A stretch of 64,000 nt of DNA. Source: Laburnicola sp. R22_1. Its lineage: Eukaryota; Ascomycota; Dothideomycetes; Pleosporales; Didymosphaeriaceae. The notes beneath the pieces are model-generated. The model saw nothing but the letters and a program-made list of their open reading frames with translations. It had not been told where the DNA came from and ran no database searches. The stretch is from positions 3,162,001 to 3,226,000 of the forward strand of contig JACONQ010000003.1 in assembly GCA_014281115.1 (NCBI GenBank), read 5' to 3'. A program made the position numbers and the translations under genes. Each line of letters starts with the position of its first letter. The first letter of the stretch is position 1. This document shows, piece after piece, positions 21,314 through 31,815 of the stretch.

Positions 21314-22437
21314 GTTCGATTTAGCGCGAAGCTAATATTGAGAAAGCTAAGCTTAAGAGAGTGTCCTCATTATTCGCATTTAGCTAGAATATTACCGTGT
21401 TTCTCTATGCTTCCTAATATATTTAACCGCTAGCTGGGTCTTTCTAATTCCTCCAAGCCCATTTAGGACTACTGCCGATCGGCTACTACCATAACCATGA
21501 AGTAGCTCATGCATCTAAAGAGGATGATATTCAGCCCATGTCTAATCCTGGCCGGGTGGCGAACTGAACGTACGCCGCCCTCCGCCATGGATCCCAGACC
21601 GCGCATTCCGCAAGGCTCGCCTCTTCCATCCACGCCCCCAAAGCGACGAGGCTGTGCTCTACGGGATCTCTTGCTGCAGTTTGGTTCACAACCTCTGCGA
21701 CCAAGGCGCTGAGGGAACGTTAATTCACCACGCCTATAACTAGTGCGGACAGGGGTTCGCGCACTTGCCTAGGGCTGGGGCTGGAAGTTTGGCCAAAGGA
21801 TATATATTGGTTCCCTCCGTCATGCCAGACTCGAAGAGCGGCTTCGTCTTATGAGACCTGGAGATACCATGTCAGACTTGGAGAGCGACACTACTATTCC
21901 ATGGTCGGAGAGAGACTCTGTCATTCAATATTCGGAGTCCTCTGTGCAGAGGGTGATAGAAAATCGCACCATACGGAGAAAGTTTACCTACCCTAATATT
22001 TGAAGTATCACTGATTTTGTTTCGTATATTAGCGGACCCACGGTCGGAGAGAGACTCGGTCATTCCATCATCGGAGAGACTCGGTCATTCCGCCGTCGGA
22101 AAATCCCATGCTGCTGAACTTGTAACTTAGATAGACTACCGCACTATCTGCACCCCACCCTCTTCTCTCATCCTCAGCTCAACTCTTTCTCCACCTACTG
22201 TAGCACGACTTCTCCTCTCCCTTAACCGCAGCACGACTGACTTCTTATTGCCACAGCTGGTACGTATTAGTGGCCATGCTTTTTAGAAAGGAACCGCCAC
22301 TGACCTTTCCAAGCCCAACCTCCACCGACCATCCCGTTCCCGGCTTTCCGTACAGTCACGGGGTTTTATTGCTTGGCCTCAAATAAGTGCTAGTAAATAC
22401 ATAACATGAAAAGTATATAATTCCGCCTGCCCGAAGT
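21314..22437. other. Spacer with short direct repeats
   Basis: No gene is seen. Between about 21870 and 22105 the phrase CGGAGAGAGACTCGGTCATTCC and shortened versions recur four to five times, giving a small degenerate tandem family. Confidence 0.4.
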
Positions 22438-23411
22438 ATGCCTATTAGAAATGTAAAAATGAGTTCCAACACTTTCTTCAGTCTGTATTTTTCTTTCGCT
22501 GTAAGTGCCCACGTCTTTATGGGCAATCCCGCTCCTCTACAATGGAATATCGAAATCGACAAGCTAGTGATGCCAATGAACGGTGACCCAAATCACCTAG
22601 GGCCGGCATGGGGACAGCAGCCATTTCCCTGCAAAGGCCATCATTATACTACTTCCCATATACAGCCTCAAACAACCTGGCATACAGGAACTAATGTAAC
22701 TTTCCAGTAGGTTCCCTTCTGCCCTTAGAGGATAGCTTCTAATTCATTTAAGACTTTTTGACTCGACGAATACAACGGGTGTGAGTATGTTCAGTCCTGG
22801 TGCCGCTCATTCAGGAGGCTCTTGCCAGATATCCTTCTCGTATGATAACGGAAAAACCTGGATTGTCGTTCAAAGCTGGGAGGAATTGCCCCCGCGTTCA
22901 GAAGGGCACTGAGGGACAGTTGACGAACGTCTACGACACGAATCAGGATTACTCGTTCCATATTCCAGCAAGACTTCCACCAGCTGACAGAGTCCTCGTT
23001 GCATGGTAAGCTACAAGCTTTTCATTTAGCTAGCCGCGAAGCTGATGTTATAGGACATGGATAAACGCCTCGGGGAACCGCGAATTCTACATGTCTTGCT
23101 CGTCCGTTAGAATACAAGGGCTGCATGCATCATGCAGGCCTTCTTCCTTCAATTCGCCTATGCTAGTTGCGAATCTACGAGCTAATCCAGCAATTTTGGA
23201 ATCACAGGACTGGATCTGGTCACGGTGCAACATACCTCATGGAGCTTGGATTCGCTATCCAGAAAAGTATAGAGGAATTAATCCCCCAATTGTAGCCCAA
23301 TCCCCTTCAAATAGTAGTCCTGTTAGGTTTCTACAATTTACCGATCCTGATGGTTTCTGCGGATCAGATAATAATGAGCTTGTGCAGGCTCTCGGGCACC
23401 TCCCTGAGTAA
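22438..23411 (+). CDS. AA11-like lytic polysaccharide monooxygenase, one frameshift
   Basis: Exons 22438..22706, 22795..23005 and 23054..23411 join with consistent phases (GTAGGT...TCAG, GTAAGC...ATAG). A signal peptide (FFSLYFSFAVSA) precedes HVFMGNPAPL, placing the catalytic His at the mature N-terminus. The second copper His lies in AAHSGGSCQISF and the axial Tyr in NREFYMSC, all as in AA11 chitin-active LPMOs. A ~100-aa C-terminal extension rich in Trp, Pro and Cys follows. The lesion is in exon 2 at about 22877-22888, where QSW is followed by a one-base loss and the frame switches to CPRVQKGTEGQL. As written the protein is truncated. A secreted chitin/polysaccharide oxidase role is expected if the lesion is an artefact. 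The start could also be Met 22459. Confidence 0.75.
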
Positions 23412-23629
23412 AATAAATAAACTTTATTAAATAAAAAGAATCATTTATTAGGAACGCCCTCACTGTTAGTTGAAAAACAGCCCACGACAAAACGAAATGA
23501 GGCTTCAGACTCAACGGGGACACGCCAGAATTTAAAGATTAAAGTTCACGGAAGCCGCTGCATCAGACATAAGCGCATCAGAAAATATGAAAAAAGCGTT
23601 ATGTAGAAGGAAAGAAAGGTAGGTACAAG

Positions 23630-23637
23630 TATATAAA
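23630..23637 (+). promoter_or_regulatory. TATA box of orphan gene at 23670
   Basis: TATATAAA lies 40 nt before the ATG. The same spacing of about 30-45 nt is seen before the genes starting at 26473, 28817, 63273 and 63947. Confidence 0.55.
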
Positions 23638-23669
23638 AGTAGCCTATACACTCTAAGTTTCCTACAAAT

Positions 23670-24323
23670 ATGCCTCTACCTAAGATATGGCGTAGAAAAC
23701 TTACCTCGTGTGCTAATGTGGTATCTCGACCTAAGCTCTATACAATTGTGTGGACGAGTATCTTCAAGGACACTAACTGGTTAGAGACCGCTGTACGCCT
23801 TGGGGTGAATCCCACTCTCCTTGGTGCCGATCTGGGGAGATTTTGCAAAAGAAATGAACAAGCTAATGTTTTTCTACTTCTTGTCGATAGAATAGGGGAT
23901 GTAGTGTCCGCTAACCGGCTGGGGGCCTTTGAAGCTAGCCTTCAACCTCATATTCGCCAAGTAGGCGCAGAGGTTTATGAATCACCAGAATTGAAGCTTT
24001 GGATTATATCTCACTCTCCCAAAGGCAAAGATGACGAAAACTTCGAACATGCGAAGATGATGTTTGGTACCAATTCAACAAAAACATTACAAGCGGCATA
24101 TTGCTCATGGAAAGGTTCCAAAAGTTTACTATGGACGAAACCTAGAGTGTTGGGTCGAGAGATTAATGAGTTTGATAAGCTATTCCCGTTCTGGTTCGTA
24201 GACCTTAACATCCCTGGAGAGTGCGGTCCTATACAAGTAAGATTTAATCATCTTAAGCAACATCAAAGGGCTTTAGACTCTATAGGGATGAAATACGTTT
24301 ATAGGATTAAGTTAGGGACGTAG
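23670..24323 (+). CDS. Orphan protein, paralogue of the gene at 62428-63273
   Basis: An intact single-exon frame of 217 aa. It aligns with the minus-strand 281-aa protein at 62428-63273: VWTSIFKDTNWLETAVRLGV against VWSMVFKKTEWLQTAINMGA, then LLGADL against LIGADI, and a shared Asp-Arg-Thr/Ile-Gly-Asp turn. No known domain is recognised. It lacks the N-terminal F-box-like stretch of the paralogue. No signal peptide or membrane segment. It probably belongs to an expanded lineage-specific family. Confidence 0.65.
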   Translation: MPLPKIWRRKLTSCANVVSRPKLYTIVWTSIFKDTNWLETAVRLGVNPTLLGADLGRFCKRNEQANVFLLLVDRIGDVVSANRLGAFEASLQPHIRQVGAEVYESPELKLWIISHSPKGKDDENFEHAKMMFGTNSTKTLQAAYCSWKGSKSLLWTKPRVLGREINEFDKLFPFWFVDLNIPGECGPIQVRFNHLKQHQRALDSIGMKYVYRIKLGT

Positions 24324-24460
24324 AGTGTAGAAGGAGCCGAGCCAAGCGCAATGTCACAATTCTGTAGCTAGAGATTATGGTATATTACATGATTTTTTGA
24401 ACATGTTTTTTACTAACGTTACTACTTTACGAATTTATCTATAGAGCCGTGTGCCCCTCT

Positions 24461-25519
24461 CTATTTCGCTTGCCCAACTTTTGAATTAGACATATTCTGC
24501 TGCTCCCCAACTACTACATCACTATTTGTGCTATCCGCACACTCTTTATTCTTATTTATAGCCAAAAACTTTTGGTATGGTAAAAATTCCACTTTTACCT
24601 TCTTACCTTTCACCGAAACTTCTACATATTGAATACTTTCTTCTTTTGGCTCTGCATTATCAATAACTTCAATCTCGTCGAGAGGAACTCCGGCTAAGTT
24701 AAAAAACGTTGGAGTGTATACCTCATCTCGGTCTTGCTGCAATTTACGTCGTATGTGTTCATTATCATCTTTATCAGACCCATTTGAGCGGTCATTCATG
24801 TTAAAACGCCCAAGTTGCGCGGAGAGTTCATCGACGTCAGTTTCTCCCTTATTGTGGGCCTTATCGTCCTCTGCGAGTTTTCCGTCCTCCTTATCATCTT
24901 TATTAGACCCCTTTGAGGAATCATGTGCTTCCTGACCCTGCTGTGCACCTTGCTCACCAGGGGCATCCTCATCACCAGGGGCATCCTCGTCACCAGAGGC
25001 ATCAGAGGCATCAGAGATATCAGAGCGATAAGAGCCATCAGAGCCATCATCCTTTTCTTTGGAGGCCTCGTTATCAGTTTTAGAGCTACCTTCCCCTTTG
25101 AACGATCCCGCTGTGCAAAGTTCGCAAACAGTGCTCTGTCTATGGTCTTCGCATAATGTGTGTCGCTTGCAGGGAGCTTTGTATACCAATGCGCCAATAT
25201 CATAAAGCTGAAGCTTCTCGCCCATATTGCAGTGAACGCAAGATTCAGACTCCGGCAACTGACCGAAATTCACTACCGGCCACTCGTATTTGCTCAGCAA
25301 TTCTAACTCCTTAGCCGAAATTTGAGCGTTTTCTATAAATCTTTTCCGGTCAGGTGTTTTTCGCCAGCCCAGATTCGACAATAGCTCCATCAGACGGAAC
25401 AGTGGCATTATATCGGTTCCTTCTTCTATTCCTTTCAAAGGGACGGCAGCATGAGCGCCACTAGTCTCGTCCCGAAGCATATTCAAGAGTCTCCCACGCG
25501 AAGTTGCTACAGAACTCAT
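24461..25519 (-). CDS. Orphan acidic protein with Cys/His cluster
   Basis: An intact single-exon frame of 352 aa. Residues ~90-135 hold a Cys/His cluster (CVHC...PCKRHTLCEDHRQSTVCELC) suggestive of a zinc-binding site. Residues ~140-260 are very acidic and low in complexity, with short repeats of DEDAPG. The C-terminal part (VYTPTFFNLAGVPLDEIEV, KGKKVKVEFLPYQKFLA) looks folded. No signal peptide. Function not recognised. Confidence 0.6.
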   Translation of the reverse strand: MSSVATSRGRLLNMLRDETSGAHAAVPLKGIEEGTDIMPLFRLMELLSNLGWRKTPDRKRFIENAQISAKELELLSKYEWPVVNFGQLPESESCVHCNMGEKLQLYDIGALVYKAPCKRHTLCEDHRQSTVCELCTAGSFKGEGSSKTDNEASKEKDDGSDGSYRSDISDASDASGDEDAPGDEDAPGEQGAQQGQEAHDSSKGSNKDDKEDGKLAEDDKAHNKGETDVDELSAQLGRFNMNDRSNGSDKDDNEHIRRKLQQDRDEVYTPTFFNLAGVPLDEIEVIDNAEPKEESIQYVEVSVKGKKVKVEFLPYQKFLAINKNKECADSTNSDVVVGEQQNMSNSKVGQAK

Positions 25520-26438
25520 AATGTAAGATCGCTGTTGGAACGGCTTTAAATCAATAATGGGAAATGCTAAAGGATGAACTGCAGTGAAAGGATGCCTAGC
25601 AGTCTTTATATTATAACCGTGCTTCTACTTTCTGCACTGAAAGCCCCAAGAAAATATAGCATCCATTATTTACTGCAGGGTGACTATATAAAATGGATGT
25701 CGCCAAGCCCTCACAAAATACCGGCGCGTGCGCTTTGCAAAGACAGTCGAATGTTGCAGGGCAACTAGATGAGTTTTACGCGAGCCACCATGGTTTTCTG
25801 AGCTGTTAGCAGACGCACACACGATATAAAAAGGAGTACTCGCTTGAGATATTAATCATAAGCCCAAAGTTTGCCTTCTTCCCATGATGAAACGGTTGGC
25901 GATGAGTATTCCGTCCAATGAATATCGTTTGATGTCAAGATAACCAATTTTTGTGCTCTCCTTCGCTTGCGCTGTTTCATGGCTGCGCATAGCATAGACC
26001 ATATTCGGTTAATATAATAAGTCGGCATTGTCGGTTGGGTTTAAAGTTGGTATCCTGCTGGGCGCTGTGTGACATCAGATCGTTTTATAAAAGCCGCAAG
26101 CTGTATTGGCATAATTTTAGCACCTGTGCCGCTGGTTATTATGACTACGTTGCTTACGCGCCGCCACAAAACGCAAACCGAATGTCCCCGTCACCATGTG
26201 GCACAGCTACCGGCTTATCCTTCGGGCTACAAACGGAAAAAACCTAACCCTTAACATTATAGAAAATCCAAATTTAATTCAAAAAAGTTCTTGCCGCATC
26301 TGACATCGGGAGTGTAAAGCTTCTAAGGTGTTTAAGGTTCCCGAGGTCCAAAAGCTATCACGTGACCATAACCACCCCAGGCAGGAAATTTATTCTACTA
26401 TCCTTTTTATTGGCCCTCATTTAAAATCATTGCTAGGA
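25520..26438. other. Spacer, no supported gene
   Basis: Short frames only. A TATATA-like element at about 25824 (GATATAAAAAGG) is not followed by a convincing coding start. Confidence 0.4.
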
Positions 26439-26446
26439 TATATAAA
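26439..26446 (+). promoter_or_regulatory. TATA box of small secreted protein gene
   Basis: TATATAAA lies about 27-34 nt upstream of ATG 26473. Confidence 0.5.
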
Positions 26447-26472
26447 GATCTCATGCCGACACTAACTATGCC

Positions 26473-27047
26473 ATGTATTTCTCCACGATGATGCTAACCA
26501 CGGCTTACGCTATTAGCCTTTTTATAGGCCAAATATATGCGCAAAATATAACAGATAATTTACCAAAGGTATGTAAGACCGTTTAGATCCTAAATATATA
26601 CTTATAGGTGATAGCTATGGTTCTGTAATAAGGACCGATGGAGACATTGCACACACTTAGGAACAGGTCCCTCTCCAGATATTTGTTGGGCTACTGATAT
26701 GATGAGAAATACTTCATCTATTGCAATTGGTCTTGGCGTATGTTGCCGGTTCTACAGGTAATTGGCTCTTTATTATTCCGTTTTAAGTTAACATAGATAG
26801 CGATGAAACCTGTAATATACCTTATAGAGGATGGGGAGGTGAAGGTGTATGGTACCCAGGGTCATCCTTTGTAAACAAAGACTTTCAGGAGACAGTTCGC
26901 AGTTACAAGTGTTTACAAAGTACGTGGAAATGCCCATCAGCAGCAGAGGGGGTTACCCAAGTGACGGTTCCTGTGTCTCCCGCACCCTCCAACCCAACGA
27001 ATAATGCACAGGGGTACCCGACGAATAGCGCAGTCTGCACTACTTAA
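26473..27047 (+). pseudogene. Small secreted cysteine-containing protein, probably frameshifted
   Basis: This gene is hidden because of short exons. Exon 1, from 26473, encodes a signal peptide (MMLTTAYAISLFIGQIYAQ) ending near a GTATGTAAG donor at about 26569-26573. Exon 2, about 26608..26757, reads DSYGSVIRTDGDIAHT. After a one-base problem at about 26656-26661 it continues GTGPSPDICWATDMMRN and IAIGLGVCCRFY. Exon 3 (26801..27047) begins with acceptor ACATAGATAG and gives DETCNIPYRGWGGEGVWYPG through to a Ser/Pro/Asn-rich tail. At least six cysteines are present. It looks like an effector-type secreted protein. The exon 1/2 boundary is uncertain and the frame break may be an artefact. Confidence 0.5.
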
Positions 27048-28068
27048 TAAGTCTTTCTATAGATAGGTATATAAACCGTTTTTAAAGTAGGTAGTTAACT
27101 CTAGTTTTATATTTACATAATAGAAATATTTTCTTCAGCGTTTAATGTAGGTAATAATGCAGTAATAATTGTAAACGTGGCCTAATTAAGTTAGACTTAG
27201 ATACAGTCCTTGTGGTTTTCTAAGCAAATACCGCATTAAAGATTAAACAATCTCTTAACATACTAAGGTTTAAATCTAAGATGCTTTAGACTTTATTCTC
27301 TAGCTTAGAAAAGTCCTTTAATATAGCCCGCAACACTTAGTAATGGGTTTCTTATAAGCCTTAGTGTCGACGGGGACATACATTGAGTGACCACTGTCCG
27401 GCGAGATAAGTAGCCACCCAAAGCCTTCTACTTAGATGGAAATCAGGTATGGAAAGTTCCCTGCACACAAAAAGGTCTGGCGGTCTTTAACACATTCCAG
27501 ACTAGGGTAATAACAGAAACTTCACCTGCCGAAATGATTCTATTCGAATAATTCGTGGAGATATTAGTAGATATTTGTGACGGTTCATTATTCTTCTATT
27601 CTTAGGAGTGGAAGGTTAGCCTTTTGCTCCGACAATATTTCTCCGCCTGCTCCAGTCAACGAGCGGCATTCGCACGCATTATTCGACAGCCTACCCCACT
27701 GGACTGGATCGCGGTAACTATGACATATCAAAATCTACTTGGGTTGTACGCAGGACAAGGAATTAGGCCTTCATAGTGGTGGCATGCATGTCTTGCCAAA
27801 TTGTGCACATACCGGTTAGTTATAATGGCTAAAAAGTAGGAAGATGTGGCGAGTTCTTAGCAAAGTCGGCTTCACCCCTGCAGACAAGAATTTTAATTGC
27901 GGTGAAGCTTGTAAATTAGTGGACTGAAAATTATAAATGACCCCTAGACCAGACAGGGGGGTGTCGCTAACAAGATAGTTGACGGCGTCGACAAAACGAT
28001 CGACAGCAAGACCAAGAACGAGAGATTCCGGGGGCCTTAATCAAACCTTGGCCAAACATTACTTTGGG
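27048..28068. other. Spacer, probably decayed sequence
   Basis: Fragments of coding-like sequence on the plus strand around 27480-27720 (for example ETSPAEMILFE and RIIRQPTPLDWIAV) are broken by stops. No gene can be supported. Confidence 0.35.
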
Positions 28069-28817
28069 CTATATTTTACTAGTCTCGCAATGATACCGCT
28101 CGATATGTACGAAACCAGAGCTTGTTGCTGGCCTTATGACGATAATTTTACAGTAGGAGATTGGGAATGTTAGGTAGAAGCCAAATCTTCTCCATAGATA
28201 TCTAGCATAGTCATACGGATGATCTAATAAATATAATGTCCTTTCGCTCTTTATAACGCGTTCCCAAAGCTCAAAATAGCATTCCTCCCAGTGTATCTGC
28301 TTAGAACCATCAACCCAATATCCAAGAAACATGTGGGCACAGTTTAGTATATCAGTATGCTTAAGATTTAAATGCCTCCAGAGCTTCCAATCCTGGGGTT
28401 TGAATAACCCAAATGCTAACATACGAACGCGTAACCAACCAGTATAGTGAACGAAGTCTATGCACTTTTAGTAATATACATAGCTACGAAATAAAACCTA
28501 CGACTGTGCTTAACTAGCTTCCACAGCTCATAGAAATGTGCTGCTTTATATACTGGTGTTACTGTGCATCTAGCAAATTGAAATTGCCAATAACGCAATC
28601 CTGTTAACGCTTGACGCCAGACACTAATAGGCCAGTATGAAGTCTGTGCAAAGAGCACAACCTGAGCAAGATAGCATGTTGACCATTCTGCACCTGCCTT
28701 TTTTTGCAGTAAATTAACTAAATGTAGAATCCCAGGCCAGCTTTGAATTTGTTTTACTTCGTTTATAACGTTGTACAATCGCTTAACGCTTAACCTTTCT
28801 AAGCTAGACCACTCCAT
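28069..28817 (-). pseudogene. Orphan Trp/Tyr-rich protein, one frameshift; paralogue of gene at 63947
   Basis: Two frames, 28817..28458 and 28422..28069, read as one protein if a base is removed from the AAAA run near 28470. The first ends ...VAMYITK and the second continues CIDFVHYTGWLRVRMLAFG. Combined length is about 249 aa, rich in Trp, Tyr and Leu. The N-terminus MEWSSLERLSVKRLYNVI matches the start of the cut gene at 63947 (MEWSSSEKSSVKSLFRII). No domain is recognised. TATAAATA lies 30-37 nt upstream of the ATG. Confidence 0.55.
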
Positions 28818-29138
28818 TGTTTTCCTTCAGGTGGGAATTGATGGGGTATTTATACTTAATTTTTGCAACCGACACGATTTTGTTAGTGGAAGGGGCCGAA
28901 ATTTTTTTTTCGGGCGATATGTGACAAGGAGCCGAACCAAAGTTCAACGCAACTATACTTCTATCACATGCGAGTTATACTTTGCTGATGAGGGGAGCTG
29001 GAGCAATATTAATGTCTCTAACAGACAATCACCATTCGGATAACAACCCGTCCTGTTTAGCTCCGAATGCCCTATCCACGCCATCCCAACTGTTTATACC
29101 TTTGGCTTAAGTTTGAGGGAGTTTTGCCTAACATAGAT
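28818..29138. promoter_or_regulatory. Promoter of orphan gene and downstream spacer
   Basis: Contains the minus-strand TATA element at 28847-28854. The remainder up to the channel gene stop at 29139 shows nothing supportable. Confidence 0.4.
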
Positions 29139-31503
29139 TTATGCATTTCTACTGTACGTTTTCAATCTAATTTTACAATGATTATCAATAACTGCGTCTT
29201 CGTCTGATAGGATAATATCCGAAGATAGTTCTCTGCAATTATGAAGCTCAATATCACTAAAACCAAAGTTGTCTTTAGGCAGACGCAAAGCTGCTTGCGC
29301 GTTAATCGCATTATACGTAGGATATTCCGTCACTGGTTTATCTAACGCTTTTGTTGACAACGGTAAAAACTTTAACAACGGGTTAAACATCTTGCAGAGA
29401 ATGTAATGATAAACAATTGTTAAAGCTGCTGTTAGAAGCATAAAGATAGCTTGACCAATGCATGCTGATTTTCCCTGTGCATCTCGTACCAACACAAAAA
29501 GGGCTACTAGTCCAGCCTCCATTGTGTATATACCTATAATAAGGTGTTTAATAGCGTGTGGATAAAATATGCCGCCGTAGTCCTGTGCTGCAATTGTAAT
29601 CGATGAATGCGAGTGCACTATCCAAGATATAGCGAATATAAACAGCTGAATTGGGATTATTATTGGTGATATTGTAGCGTAGATAAATCCTGACTGAGTT
29701 AGTAGGGAATCTCCTAGATGATTTAGTACTATACCAATGCAGGCAAGATTGGTGTAGACAGGAACATAGGTTCCCCACTCAACTTCTGGAACTTTTCTAT
29801 CCAACATCTGGGAAACTGTGCGATCAAATAGAGGCGCAGCAATAAATATGCTTATTAACCGGTCGATACGAAGTAAACTATTCGCACTTATAGCCAGAGC
29901 GTGCAGGAGAACGTACGATAAAAAGTAGTTACTCGCTTTCGGTAAATTCTTGGCTAGTGTTGCAACTATAGCATTTCCAGCAGAAACCTCGTTCGAGATA
30001 GTAGTGAGGCCGGCAGAAAGAGTGACGATCAACGTAACCTGAGTCCACAGGAAGAAAAAGTAGTAGTTCTGAATTTTAAGCCCAATGATACTTCTTAGTG
30101 GAATTCCTTGTTTCTTGACTAAGAGTAACAATGTTACCGAAAACAGTTTTAGCAGAAAGGTCAACAATAGCGGTGGTAACAGGCCCTGTATGATACCAAG
30201 CGCCCAGATGGGTGTATCCTGGAGCCACCCGAGCCATGCAAACGATTTTGAGAGGTATATAACTTGAGATAGTAAACCAGACAGAGACACCGGGACAGCG
30301 AGGGAAATAGCGAGCAGAGTGATGAGGAAATTACTTGTAACAGTGCGAGAAGTTCTATTCCACCATTTCATACTGATATTGTCCCATACAACTTCGTGAG
30401 TTGACGTGGGAAGAGAGCATGGCGTCATGAATCCTGCCTTGGAATGAAGTACTGTTTGGCAGGCCATGCGAGCAGAAAGCGGAGATTCGAAGGTAACGAA
30501 TGCTGAAGGAAGAGTCCTTAGTGTATTTTGATTTCCTGTTAAGGCTTTGATCTCGTTATTGACTTTTACTAAGCTTTTGCGATAACCTTCTATGGAGGTC
30601 ATGTCCCCATCGAGAACCATTCAAGTAAGCGCCAGACAACAGCCCAACGCTCATTCTTAGTGGACTTATGTTTCCCTTCTAGATGGCAACGAGCGATGGA
30701 CCGTATCTTTTGTTTAATCAACTTCGTTTCTGCCCCTTCAAGGAGTCCAATTAGCCGGTCGCGTTGTTGAGTCTTTTGCTTAATAATACCCATGTCTCGG
30801 TTGAAACAGATCGCTGTGATTTTCCCAAAACATTCTAGCATGTTCTTTAGCCGTTCGTGAGATAACAGAGACTGAGGGATTGAGTCTATGAGTACTGTGC
30901 GCTGCGATGGATATTGGGATGCCTGCCGAATATCGACATAATTCTCAAGCTCTTTCCATATCATCCAACAGACATATGCGATAAAGCATACCCCCAGCCA
31001 GAGGTGAGCCCAATAGCGATCCGTATGTTCCAATCCAACGTTAGACCAGCCAATAAGGTCGAGGCCTTGAACACCATAAGGCCCACCTTTTCCTTGCAGA
31101 AAGTTGAGCGGCGCAAGGACTGGGGTTACTATGAGACAGGATGGTAGAAAAACTAACACCAATGTTCTCAGGTATCGTTGGAAAAAGTAAGCGTCAAGGT
31201 TATCACCTCGCTTCCAATTGAATCGTATTATTTTAGACGTCATCAGACGGACTAATTCACCGGTCCGCCATCCGGCAGTCTCGGGGCTGCATTGATGAGT
31301 CAATAGTTTGAACAAGAATTATGGAGCACTAACTATATTGAAGGGAATCTTTTCTGGATCACGAGAAAAATGATTATCTCCACTCCGAATACGACTAACG
31401 AGGTGGAAATAGATGCTACAAACGTACTTAGGGATACACCGCTAAGCTCTTGTGCCTTTAAAAAAGACTGACTGGCAGCTACGTTTAATGACAATTGCGA
31501 CAT
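29139..31503 (-). CDS. CSC1/OSCA-TMEM63-like (DUF221, RSN1-type) channel, one frameshift
   Basis: Exon 1 is 31503..31334 with the first membrane helix (SLVVFGVEIIIFLVIQKRF). The intron 31333..31287 (GTTAGT...GCAG) joins in phase to give FPSIY|PETAG. The RSN1 N-terminal membrane region follows, then a cytosolic loop (RTVLIDSIPQSLLSHERL). At about 30606-30620 the frame changes after WRLLEW to GDMTSIEGYRKSLVKVNNEI, consistent with one lost G. The rest (29139-30606) holds the multi-helix RSN1_7TM pore region, including WNRTSRTVTSNFLITLLAIS and FFFLWTQVTLIVTLSAGL. Known relatives are mechanosensitive/osmosensitive cation channels of plasma membrane or vacuole. If real, the frameshift splits the protein before the pore. 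Confidence 0.8.
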
Positions 31504-31815
31504 GGTACCGTCTACACGATAACGCCGTCGCTACCACGATCTATATACCTCAGGGTCATGATCTTGATGGTCTCAATTAAATTTTATATCACGTAGGCCA
31601 TGCAGTTAAAAGCAATGTCTTACCATAAACGTTCTAGTGGTACCAACGGAAACATTTTTAATTTTTGGTTGGGACCGCTATACCTCGTCAAGTTGGCCAT
31701 GCTCCGACACCTCCGTCCGGCGGCATGTCACGTGATAAAATTTTCATGCGGCGTGGTCGGATATAGCGGGCTAACTATCATGGTCTTGATTCGATTCTTC
31801 CAATTCATTGACATC

